Below, in pieces: positions 1-7,185 of a DNA stretch of 8,249 bases. The notes beneath the pieces were generated by a model. The model had not been told where the DNA came from. It saw only the letters and a list, made by a program, of their open reading frames with translations, and did no database searches. The DNA comes from Planctomycetota bacterium (GTDB taxonomy: Bacteria; Planctomycetota; Phycisphaerae; Sedimentisphaerales; SG8-4), in NCBI GenBank assembly GCA_030607345.1, contig JAUWKC010000059.1, forward strand, positions 1 through 8,249, in the 5' to 3' direction. The number at the start of each line of letters is the position of its first letter. The first letter of the stretch is position 1. The position numbers and the translations under genes were made by a program.

Positions 1-114
1 GACCAGGCCCAAACCGCCGACTGGCCAAAGCTCGACCTCCGGCAGGCTATCAACGACATAGTTACATTTTCAGCCGCCGGAATCAGAGCTTTCGAGGAGC
101 AAAACCCACAATGA
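1..114 (+). CDS. C-terminal fragment of an unidentified protein, possibly a TetR-family regulator
   Basis: The frame is open from the first base and ends at TGA 112-114, giving 37 residues. The left part lies outside the window. The fragment is hydrophilic, then forms an amphipathic helix (AINDIVTFSAAGIRAFEEQ). A terminal helix of this kind, with an F-x-x-x-G-I-R-A pattern, resembles the end of some TetR-type repressors such as the CecR/YbiH group, which often sit just upstream of efflux operons. That is a resemblance from memory plus context; the DNA-binding part is not visible, so the identity is open. Codon use (many C-ending codons) matches the downstream operon, which supports real coding. 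If it is a repressor, the efflux operon 129 bases downstream would be the natural target. Confidence 0.5.
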   Translation, partial: DQAQTADWPKLDLRQAINDIVTFSAAGIRAFEEQNPQ

Positions 115-156
115 AAATCGCAGTCCTCTACACAAAGCGCCCAGGGTATCAAGGCT

Positions 157-169
157 TTTGCATGGCAAA
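157..169. promoter_or_regulatory. Short inverted repeat upstream of the efflux operon, possible operator
   Basis: The sequence TTTGC-ATG-GCAAA has perfect 5-base arms around a 3-base centre, 75 bases before the first efflux gene and downstream of the possible regulator fragment. TetR-type repressors bind palindromes in such gaps. The arms are short and do not extend outward, so chance is a real alternative. I found no convincing -35/-10 pair in 115-243; TTAAAT at 207-212 is the best -10-like hexamer, with only a poor -35 match upstream. Confidence 0.2.
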
Positions 170-243
170 TCGAAGATGTAACCTGAACTACAAGTCCACA
201 CCGTGCTTAAATAAGAAGACTAAGAAACCGGCAGGTTAATTCT

Positions 244-1710
244 ATGAAGCTGACAATATACAAATCTCTTGTGCTAATACTCGCCGGCCTTGTGGTAACA
301 GGCTGTATGGTCGGTCCGAAATACCAGAGGCCCGACACCGTCGCCGACACAAACGACGGGTTCTACCACGCAGCACATCACAACCAGGATGTCAACAGCC
401 TCGCGGGAATCGACAATTGGTGGCAGCACTTCGGCGACCCCACAACCGCCGAGCTCGTACGCCGGACACTCGAAAACAACCACGACCTCAAAGCCGCTGC
501 CGCCAGGGTCCTCCAGGCAAAGGCCATCTTCGCCGAAAACGCCGGCAGGCGCCTGCCGGACGTATCATACGCCCTCACACGCGACAGAAGTAAACGCTCT
601 CTCAACCTTGGCAGCTTCGCAGGAGGCGGAAGATTCAGTGTTATGAGCACCACCTGGGAACAGGCCTTCTCCGTCAGCTATGCCCTCGACCTCTTCGGGA
701 AACTCAAACGAAGTCAACGCGCCGCCTGGGCAGACCTCCTCGCCGCTCACGAGAATCAGCAGGCGCTTATTAACTCACTCATCGCCTCCGTCATAAAGGC
801 GAGAATCGACATCGCCACATTACAGCGACGCCTCCAAATAGCACGCCAAAACATCGAAAGTCGCCAAAAAACGCTCCAAATCGTCGAACGCCGATACAAC
901 CAGGGACTCGTCGGACCGGTCGATGTCAGACTCTCGCGAGAAAACCTCGCCGCTTCAAAAACGCTCGAGCCTGTCATCGAACTTTCCCTCATTACCGCTC
1001 AACACGCACTTGAGGTACTGCTGGCTCGCCGGCCCGGCTCTTCCGACACACTGCCGCAAACACTGCCCGATTTGCCGGATTTGCAGCCCATACCCATCGG
1101 CCTGCCCGCCGCACTGCTCGACCGAAGACCGGACGTAAAGGCCGCCGAATACAACCTTATGGCACAAAACGAACGCGTCGGTGTCAGCATCGCGCAGCTC
1201 TTTCCAAACCTGACGCTCACCGCACGATGGGGCCAAAGCGCAGACGCCTGGTCGGACCTCTGGACAGGGCAAACCGAAATCTACTCTGCTATCGGCAACC
1301 TCACACAACCCATCTTCAAAGGCGGACAACTACGTGCACAGGTCGACGCCGCAAAAGCACGTTATCAACAGGCCGTGCATACCTACGCCGGCGCCATTCT
1401 GGCCGCCCTAAAGGAAGTTGAAGACGCACTGGCTGGCGACCAAATGCTGCAGGAACAACTAAGCTATGCTAAAATCCGTCTCCACGAGGCCGCCGCTGCG
1501 GAAAACCTCTCCCGCCAACGCTACCAGCGAGGCGTCGAGAAAATACTAACGGTGCTCGAATCTGAACGCCGAAGCAGAATCGCCGAAAACGAACTCATCG
1601 ACCTAAAGGGTCGCCTATGGACCACCAGAGTGAACCTTTTCCTTGCTCTGGGCGGCTATTGGAACCCCGAAACAAAAATAGAAAAAAACAAGGGGGTCTC
1701 ACATGACTGA
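244..1710 (+). CDS. Outer-membrane efflux lipoprotein (OprM/CusC/NodT-type channel of an RND pump)
   Basis: This is the TolC-like channel that would carry substrates across the outer membrane for the pump encoded downstream. The N-terminus is a lipoprotein signal: a short basic start, a hydrophobic stretch at residues 8-18 and a V-T-G-C lipobox with Cys21 as the lipidated residue. Cys21 is followed by the M-V-G-P-K-Y-x-R-P signature typical of NodT-family channels. Residue +2 is Met, not Asp, which fits outer-membrane sorting. Two OEP repeats follow. The first holds F-G-D-P near 63 and Y-A-L-D-L-F-G-K near 146. The second holds LPAALLDRRPDVKAAE at 287-302, QLFPNLTLTA near 318, QPIFKGGQLRA near 355 and KEVEDAL near 390. 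The 488-aa length is normal for the family. The start has a weak Shine-Dalgarno (CAGG, 8 bases upstream). It overlaps the next gene by 8 bases, so the two are likely translationally coupled. Confidence 0.95.
   Translation: MKLTIYKSLVLILAGLVVTGCMVGPKYQRPDTVADTNDGFYHAAHHNQDVNSLAGIDNWWQHFGDPTTAELVRRTLENNHDLKAAAARVLQAKAIFAENAGRRLPDVSYALTRDRSKRSLNLGSFAGGGRFSVMSTTWEQAFSVSYALDLFGKLKRSQRAAWADLLAAHENQQALINSLIASVIKARIDIATLQRRLQIARQNIESRQKTLQIVERRYNQGLVGPVDVRLSRENLAASKTLEPVIELSLITAQHALEVLLARRPGSSDTLPQTLPDLPDLQPIPIGLPAALLDRRPDVKAAEYNLMAQNERVGVSIAQLFPNLTLTARWGQSADAWSDLWTGQTEIYSAIGNLTQPIFKGGQLRAQVDAAKARYQQAVHTYAGAILAALKEVEDALAGDQMLQEQLSYAKIRLHEAAAAENLSRQRYQRGVEKILTVLESERRSRIAENELIDLKGRLWTTRVNLFLALGGYWNPETKIEKNKGVSHD
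1691..1696 (+). promoter_or_regulatory. Ribosome binding site for the adaptor gene
   Basis: AGGGGG lies 6 bases before ATG 1703, inside the last codons of the channel gene. It fixes the adaptor start and implies coupled translation, because the upstream stop (1708-1710) falls just after the new start. Confidence 0.7.
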
Positions 1711-2980
1711 AAACTCCAATACACGACGAAAAGCAGACAACGCAAACGCAGGCGCACTCAAAAAAGCGTCGCGACTTCTACACCTCCTGCTCTTTATCGG
1801 CGTGCTTGCTGTCGGAGCATTCGGGACTTACCTGCTTATCGCCTCGAAAAAGCCTCCGGAAAGAGTTAAACACGAACCCCTTCCACCACTGGTCAAAACA
1901 GAAAACCTGAGAACACGCGACATTCAGATGACTATCCGCGGATTCGGTACCGTCACTCCGAGCGTTCAGATAGAAATAGTGCCACAGGTCGCCGGCAAGG
2001 TTGTCCGCGTCAATCCGCAGTTCAAGGCGGGCGGATTCACAAAAGCCGCCGAAGTCCTCGTCCGGATTGACCCACGCGACTACGAGCTCGCCGTCCAACA
2101 GGCCCAGGCCGGCGTTGCAGAAGCACAGGTCAAGCTCGACCTCGAAAACGCAGAAGCACAGGTCGCACGCCACGAATGGCAGCAGTTGAATCCAAACACG
2201 CAGCCATCCTCACCACTGGTCCTGCGACAGCCACAAATGCAACAGGCAAAGGCACAATTGCAGTCGGCACAAGCAAGACTCGCCGCTGCAAAACTAAACC
2301 TCGAAAGAACAAGAATCGCACTTCCGGTAGATGCCGTCATAATGAGTGAAAAAGTCGACCTCGGGCAGTTCGTAAGCGTCGGCCAATCCATCGGTGCCGC
2401 TTACGGCATAGAAATGGTTGAAATCGAAGTGCCGCTCGAGGACCGGGAGCTGGCATGGTTCGATGTCCCCGGAAATCCCGTCTCCATCAACGGCTCGAGA
2501 CCCACCGACAAAGAGACCGTCGCCATTGTAAAGGCAGACTTCGCCGGCGCCGAACACACCTGGACAGGATACGTCCGGCGAAGCACCGGCCAGGTCGATA
2601 AAACCTCAAGACTCGTCAACATCGTGGTCGAAGTAGCAAAGCCATTCAGAAACTCCAGCTCAAAACCGCCGCTCATTCCCGGCACCTTTGTCGAAGTCCT
2701 CATAAAAGGAAAAACCCTGAAAAACGCCGTCGCCGTTCCACGCCACGCCGTGCATAACGCCAACCAGGTCTGGGTCGTCGAAAACGAACGCCTTTACATC
2801 CGACCACTCGAAATCGCCCGCACCGATTCTGACTATGCCTACGCCGTTTCCGGACTCGACGACACCTTAGACATCGTCGTCAGCGCGCTGGATACCGTCA
2901 CAAACGGAATGAAGGTCCGAATACAGGCCCGGAACGAAACGCAGTCAAAGCAACTAATAAGCCCGCATGGTAACCATTAA
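1703..2980 (+). CDS. RND efflux periplasmic adaptor (membrane fusion protein, AcrA/HlyD-like)
   Basis: This protein would bridge the inner-membrane permease and the outer-membrane channel. At 425 aa it has a normal length. Residues 24-47 form one hydrophobic segment after a basic N-terminus. There is no lipobox cysteine, so it is probably anchored by this helix rather than by lipid. The first half of the lipoyl/barrel-sandwich domain is near 81-126 (GTVTPSVQIEIVPQVAGKV, then V-R-I-D-P-R-D-Y). An Ala/Gln-rich alpha-hairpin spans about 127-204, with a Pro-rich tip at 163-178. The second lipoyl half follows at 205-235, then beta-barrel and membrane-proximal domains with IPGTFVEVLIKG near 325 and AVPRHAV near 344. 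The hairpin's second arm (LVLRQPQMQQAKAQL, then LNLERTRI) is of a type I associate with RND adaptors of this subgroup. The usual A-P-F-D-G step reads L-P-V-D-A here. It ends 3 bases before the permease gene. Confidence 0.93.
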   Translation: MTENSNTRRKADNANAGALKKASRLLHLLLFIGVLAVGAFGTYLLIASKKPPERVKHEPLPPLVKTENLRTRDIQMTIRGFGTVTPSVQIEIVPQVAGKVVRVNPQFKAGGFTKAAEVLVRIDPRDYELAVQQAQAGVAEAQVKLDLENAEAQVARHEWQQLNPNTQPSSPLVLRQPQMQQAKAQLQSAQARLAAAKLNLERTRIALPVDAVIMSEKVDLGQFVSVGQSIGAAYGIEMVEIEVPLEDRELAWFDVPGNPVSINGSRPTDKETVAIVKADFAGAEHTWTGYVRRSTGQVDKTSRLVNIVVEVAKPFRNSSSKPPLIPGTFVEVLIKGKTLKNAVAVPRHAVHNANQVWVVENERLYIRPLEIARTDSDYAYAVSGLDDTLDIVVSALDTVTNGMKVRIQARNETQSKQLISPHGNH

Positions 2981-2983
2981 CAC

Positions 2984-5900
2984 ATGGAAAAAAACCTCGT
3001 GAAAAACTCGACTGAAAAAAAGGGTCTGCTGAGCTGGTTTGCGTCAAACCACGTTGCCGCAAACCTCCTTATGTGGTTGATAATCGTCGCCGGGCTGCTG
3101 ACCATCTTCACCATCAAGGTCGAATTCTTCCCGGATACGAGCCTTGACCTTATCACCATCACCGTTCCGTATCGAGGCGCATCACCCGCGGAGGTCGAAG
3201 AGGGCGTCTGCCTGCGAGTTGAACAAGCCATCGCAGGCGTAGAAGGAATAAAACGAATCAACGCAACGGCCTCAGAAGCAGCAGGAACCGTTATTGTCGA
3301 AGTCGAGCAATACGCCGACACACAAAAAGTCCTCGACGACATAAAAGCCGAGGTCGACAGAATCATCACATTCCCACAGGAAACCGAAAAGCCAATCATT
3401 ACCGAACTCACCACACGTCACGAAGTCCTAACCGTTATGGTCTACGGAGACGCTTCAGAAAAAGCCCTCAAGGAAACCGCCGATGAAATCCGAAACGACC
3501 TCACCGCAATGGAGAACATCACACAAGCCGAACTCGCAGGTGTAAGACCTTACGAAATATCCATCGAAATCTCAGAGGAGAACCTGAGAAAGTACAACCT
3601 CACCTTCGACCAGGTCGCCGATGCCGTTGCAAAATCCTCACTCGATGTTCCAGGAGGCTCCGTCAAAACAACCGGCGGCGAAATCCTCCTCCGAACAAAA
3701 GGACAAAAATACGTCGGTCCGGAATTCGAAAGAATCATCGTCCTTGCAAGAAACGACGGAACTGAAATCCGCCTTGGTGACATCGCCGGCGTAATCGACG
3801 GATTCGAAGATACCGACGTGTCCGGCAGATTCGACGGGCAAAAAACCGCATCCGTTAAGGTCTACAGAATCGGCGACCAGGGTGCTATCGACATCGCAAA
3901 TACCATCAAAGAGTACGTCGAACAAAAACAAAAGTCGCTGCCCGACGGAATATCTCTGGCAATATGGCAGGACACCTCAGATATCCTGAGTTCACGTATC
4001 GACCTGCTAAAACGAAACGGCCTGCTCGGTCTGCTGCTCGTCTTCCTGTGCCTGACCTTATTCTTAAATTTTCGGCTGGCGTTCTGGACCACAATCGGAA
4101 TCCCGGTATCATTCCTCGGCGCATTCTGGCTTATGCCGGCCTTCGGCCTCTCCATCAATATGATAACACTGTTTGCATTTATAATGTCGCTCGGCCTGGT
4201 CGTTGATGACGCCATCGTAGTCGGAGAAAACATATTCGCATACCGCCAACTCGGACTCGACAGGCTAAGCGCCGCCATAAAAGGCGTCCGAGAAATGGCG
4301 CCCCCCGTCGTCATTGCTGTTTTTACCACCGTTTTTGCCTTTCTGCCGCTTCTGTACACGAGCGGAATTATGGGAAAAATCCTCCGCGTCATACCAATCA
4401 TCGTCATAAGCGTGTTGATGGTCTCGCTGGTAGAAGCGCTTCTAATCTTACCCGCACACCTGTCCGCAAAACGATTCATAAAAAAAGAAGAAAACGCCCG
4501 CCCCGGACCAATCGGCAGAATACATCGTTGCATCGCAACAAAACTCGACGCCTTCGTCAATGGACCATTTGCCCGGTTCGTCCAAACAGCGGTAAAATGG
4601 AGATACGTAACCCTCGCTGCCGGCATTGTCATATTCCTGACAACTGTCGGATTCATAAAGGGAGGATATCTAAAGTTTACTTTTTTCGACCCTGTCGAGG
4701 CCGACAATATGGTCGCCACGCTCACTATGCCACAAGGCACTCCAATAAACCAAACTGTAAAAGTCGTCGAACAACTCGAACACGCCGCCCAGAAGGTCCA
4801 ACGCGAATTCGACAGCAAACAACCGGGCAAACCCTCAATCTTTAAACACATGGCAACCACTATCGGACAGCATCCCTCCGCCAGAAGGCATGGACCGGGA
4901 GGAGCTCAACCAGGCGGTGTCTCAGCCGCTCACCTGGCCGAAGTAAACATCGAACTGCTCGGAGGTGAAGCACGCAACGTCTCCAGCAAAACACTCAAGA
5001 ACCGCTGGAGAGAGCTCGTCGGTGAAATACCGGGAGTATCTTCGCTCGTCTTTATCTCCGAAATCTTCACCGCAGGAGATGCCATAAACGTCGAACTCTC
5101 ACACGAAAACTTCGATGAATTACTGCAAGCCGCAGAACAACTCAAATCATTCCTCCACGAATACCGGGGAGTAACCGACATCGCCGACTCCTTCGAACCC
5201 GGAAAGGCCGAGTTGAAACTGTCACTCAAAGACACGGCAAGAACCCTCGGACTTACCCTCGCCGACCTCGCCAGGCAGGTAAGACAGGGCTTCTACGGAC
5301 AAGAGATCCAGCGCATCCAGAGAGGACGTGACGACATTAGAGTTATGCTGCGCTACCCCGAAAACGAAAGAAAAAGCCTTGCCGACGTTGAGAACATGCG
5401 AATCCGATTACCCGACGGAACCGAAATCCCGTTCAGAACCGTCGCTCGAGTCCAATATGGAAGGGGGTATGCAAACATTCAACGTGTCGACCGAAGACGA
5501 GTCGTAAACGTCTCGGCAGACGTCGACGAAGCACTCGCCAACGCTGATGAAATAAACACAAACCTTTACGCAAAAGTGCTGCCCGACCTGAAAAAACAAT
5601 TACCCGGACTACAATATCGCCCGGCAGGCGAGCAGCGGGAAAGGCAAGAGTCGCTCGGCAGCCTAAAAGTAAATTTCGTTATCGCCATGCTCGCAATCTA
5701 CGGCCTGCTCGCCGTACAGTTCAGAAGCTACGCCCAGCCACTCATCGTTATGTCCGCCATCCCATTTGGAATCGTCGGCGCGTCGCTCGGTCATCTGCTC
5801 ATGGGGTTTAATCTCGGACTGCTTTCTATGTTCGGAATCGTCGCCCTTTCCGGTATAGTTGTAAATGATTCGCTCATTATGATAGACCTCATAAACCGCC

Positions 5901-6175
5901 GCAGAAAAAGCGGAGCCTCCCTCACTGAGGTAATCAGAGATTCCGCAACCCGAAGATTTAGACCAATTATGCTCACCACCCTGACAACATTCTTCGGACT
6001 TGCCCCGATGCTCCTTGAAAGAAGCCTCCAGGCACGATTCCTCATCCCAATGGCCATCAGCCTCGCCTTCGGGGTGGTCTTCGCAACCGCCATCACCCTG
6101 CTGCTGGTGCCGTCGCTGTATATGATTCTCGAAGACGCTATCGGCCGGGCCCGCGCTGTGCTCCAAAGACAATAA
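2984..6175 (+). CDS. RND-family inner-membrane efflux permease (AcrB/ACR_tran type)
   Basis: This is the proton-driven antiporter of the tripartite pump, 1063 aa and full length. TM1 is at 24-43 (WFASNHVAANLLMWLI). The first periplasmic porter domain follows, with F-F-P-D at 48-51 and YVGPEFERI near 243. The TM2-TM6 block spans about 345-490. TM4 carries GLVVDDAIVVGENI with Asp408 and Asp409, the proton-relay pair (AcrB D407/D408). The second periplasmic half runs about 565-890 and the TM8-TM12 block about 895-1048. By hand alignment, AcrB R971 and T978 correspond to R991 and T998, while the TM10 lysine (AcrB K940) is replaced by Val960 (VVNDSLIM). A Gly/His/Arg-rich stretch at 628-650 sits where AcrB has its switch loop. 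The start ATG has little Shine-Dalgarno; an in-frame GTG at 2999 is no better. Being 3 bases after the adaptor stop, it is probably coupled. Drug versus metal specificity is not decidable, though no CusA-type methionine pattern stood out. Confidence 0.96.
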   Translation: MEKNLVKNSTEKKGLLSWFASNHVAANLLMWLIIVAGLLTIFTIKVEFFPDTSLDLITITVPYRGASPAEVEEGVCLRVEQAIAGVEGIKRINATASEAAGTVIVEVEQYADTQKVLDDIKAEVDRIITFPQETEKPIITELTTRHEVLTVMVYGDASEKALKETADEIRNDLTAMENITQAELAGVRPYEISIEISEENLRKYNLTFDQVADAVAKSSLDVPGGSVKTTGGEILLRTKGQKYVGPEFERIIVLARNDGTEIRLGDIAGVIDGFEDTDVSGRFDGQKTASVKVYRIGDQGAIDIANTIKEYVEQKQKSLPDGISLAIWQDTSDILSSRIDLLKRNGLLGLLLVFLCLTLFLNFRLAFWTTIGIPVSFLGAFWLMPAFGLSINMITLFAFIMSLGLVVDDAIVVGENIFAYRQLGLDRLSAAIKGVREMAPPVVIAVFTTVFAFLPLLYTSGIMGKILRVIPIIVISVLMVSLVEALLILPAHLSAKRFIKKEENARPGPIGRIHRCIATKLDAFVNGPFARFVQTAVKWRYVTLAAGIVIFLTTVGFIKGGYLKFTFFDPVEADNMVATLTMPQGTPINQTVKVVEQLEHAAQKVQREFDSKQPGKPSIFKHMATTIGQHPSARRHGPGGAQPGGVSAAHLAEVNIELLGGEARNVSSKTLKNRWRELVGEIPGVSSLVFISEIFTAGDAINVELSHENFDELLQAAEQLKSFLHEYRGVTDIADSFEPGKAELKLSLKDTARTLGLTLADLARQVRQGFYGQEIQRIQRGRDDIRVMLRYPENERKSLADVENMRIRLPDGTEIPFRTVARVQYGRGYANIQRVDRRRVVNVSADVDEALANADEINTNLYAKVLPDLKKQLPGLQYRPAGEQRERQESLGSLKVNFVIAMLAIYGLLAVQFRSYAQPLIVMSAIPFGIVGASLGHLLMGFNLGLLSMFGIVALSGIVVNDSLIMIDLINRRRKSGASLTEVIRDSATRRFRPIMLTTLTTFFGLAPMLLERSLQARFLIPMAISLAFGVVFATAITLLLVPSLYMILEDAIGRARAVLQRQ

Positions 6176-6299
6176 AGAGCCAACTCAAAAAAAGCAATTG
6201 CAGCACTCTGCCGTCAAAGGCTTCCGGCCCAGAGGCTAGCACGCCCTCAGATACCGCCCATCACCGCTACATAAGTGCCTCAGCAGCCTCAGCTTATAA

Positions 6300-6372
6300 A
6301 CATATAACAATTTTCATTACTTTTCAAAAAATCCTCTGGAAATATCTGTACTAATGAAGGATAATGATTTGG
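6300..6372 (+). promoter_or_regulatory. AT-rich leader with possible pgl promoter
   Basis: The 178 bases between the permease stop and the longest pgl frame contain no gene and no convincing hairpin terminator. The right part (about 6293-6350) is clearly AT-rich compared with the flanking genes. GATAAT at 6360-6365 matches five of six bases of TATAAT. CTGGAA at 6336-6341, 18 bases upstream, is only a 3/6 match to a -35. Transcription from here would begin near 6372, giving a leader of about 33 bases before ATG 6405. This agrees with the start preferred for pgl. The evidence is only pattern matching, and planctomycete-type promoters may differ from the E. coli consensus. Confidence 0.3.
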
Positions 6373-6390
6373 GTTTGTATTTGGATAGTG

Positions 6391-6397
6391 AGAGGGG
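6391..6397 (+). promoter_or_regulatory. Ribosome binding site that decides the pgl start
   Basis: AGAGGGG ends 7 bases before ATG 6405. The longer in-frame start, ATG 6354, is preceded by CTCTGGAAATATCTGTACTA, which has no Shine-Dalgarno, so translation most likely begins at 6405. Confidence 0.65.
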
Positions 6398-6404
6398 TAG
6401 TAGT

Positions 6405-7160
6405 ATGGAAACTGTAGCGAAGTTTAAGCCAGATGTTGAGGTTCTTTCCGACGTTGAGATGCTTGCACGCCGATGTGTCGGGCTCTTTGTTGCCGATGCT
6501 CAAAAGACTATAGCACAAAAGGATGTGTTTTACCTCGCAATATCAGGCGGAAACACGCCGCGACCGTTCTTCAACTTGCTCGGACAACTGCCCGAGGCAA
6601 TATCTCTGCCCTGGGACCACATACATTTATTCTGGGTCGACGAACGCTATGTGCCCTCCGATTCAGAAGCCAGCAACTACAAGCTCGCTGCCGACACCTT
6701 TCTAAAAAAAGTAAACATACCCCAACAAAACGTACACAGGGTCCAAACCGAGCACAGCGATTTCAAACAGGCGGCGATGGCTTACGAGGAGACTATCCGC
6801 ACTATTTTCAACCTGCAGAAAAACCAATTGCCGCAATTCGACTTAATCGTTCTGGGTATGGGTGTGGACGGCCATACCGGCTCGCTCTTTCCGAATTCCT
6901 ATGCACCGTTCGACAAGGATGACCTGGCCTGCGTCGTCTATACACTCGAGTCGGAGCTTAACAGAATAACCCTCACACACCCCGTACTGCGTGCAGCATC
7001 TCACCTGGCCGTATTAGTCTCAGGAAAGGAAAAGGCTAACATCCTCAGAGAAGTTCTCACCGCCGAACCAGACGAAGTCCGCTATCCAATCCACGCACTC
7101 TGGCCCGTCCTCGACAAAATAACCTGGCTCGTCGATGCCGCCGCCGCAAAACTACTCTAA
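6405..7160 (+). CDS. pgl: 6-phosphogluconolactonase (DevB/Pgl type)
   Basis: This cytoplasmic enzyme hydrolyses 6-phosphoglucono-1,5-lactone to 6-phosphogluconate, the second step of the oxidative pentose phosphate pathway. The call rests on the full motif set of the family (numbering from the 6405 start): AISGGNTPRPFFNLL at 45-59 (phosphate-binding loop), HLFWVDERYVP at 74-84 followed by S-N at 90-91, FDLIVLGMGVDGHTGSLFP at 145-163 with the D-G-H-T core, and RITLTHPVL near 187. The C-terminus has WPVLDKITWLVDAAAAKL. The 251-aa length is typical. The frame extends upstream to ATG 6354 (268 aa), but those 17 extra codons are G/T-rich, not family-like and lack a Shine-Dalgarno. No other pentose-phosphate gene lies nearby, so it looks like a single-gene unit. 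It faces the Sec gene tail to tail, 25 bases away. Confidence 0.95.
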   Translation: METVAKFKPDVEVLSDVEMLARRCVGLFVADAQKTIAQKDVFYLAISGGNTPRPFFNLLGQLPEAISLPWDHIHLFWVDERYVPSDSEASNYKLAADTFLKKVNIPQQNVHRVQTEHSDFKQAAMAYEETIRTIFNLQKNQLPQFDLIVLGMGVDGHTGSLFPNSYAPFDKDDLACVVYTLESELNRITLTHPVLRAASHLAVLVSGKEKANILREVLTAEPDEVRYPIHALWPVLDKITWLVDAAAAKLL

Positions 7161-7185
7161 CTACTGCTGTTGCCGGCCTCGGCTT

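Noticed and set aside
111..239. A 42-codon frame beginning ATG at 111, overlapping the upstream TGA (ATGA) and ending just before the channel gene.
   Set aside because: The ATGA overlap is suggestive, but the product (MKIAVLYTKRPGYQG onward) matches nothing I know, has no clear ribosome site at good spacing, and does not share the C-ending codon bias of the neighbours. Most likely a chance frame.
3862..4860. A 332-codon open frame on the minus strand opposite the permease gene.
   Set aside because: It is a shadow of the permease gene. The protein is rich in Arg, Thr and Ser with no family motifs, and the + strand frame has full RND signatures.
5663..6172. A 169-codon minus-strand frame opposite the end of the permease gene.
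   Set aside because: Another shadow. Its Glu/Gly/His-rich composition comes from reversing membrane-segment codons; it has no motifs.
6245..6292. Three copies of CCTCAG between the permease gene and pgl.
   Set aside because: Six-base copies with irregular spacing in a C-rich strand; expected by chance and not a structured repeat array.
6176..6300. A rho-independent terminator after the permease gene.
   Set aside because: GCAATTGC near 6194 and GAGG/CCTC pairs are too short, and none is followed by a T-tract.
6354..6404. Upstream ATG start extending pgl by 17 codons.
   Set aside because: There is no Shine-Dalgarno before 6354, whereas 6405 has a strong one at good spacing. The extension is not part of the 6-phosphogluconolactonase family.
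7172..7183. GCCG-GCCT-CGGC hairpin between the convergent pgl and sec genes as a shared terminator.
   Set aside because: The stem is only 4 bases and there is no T-run after it on either strand.
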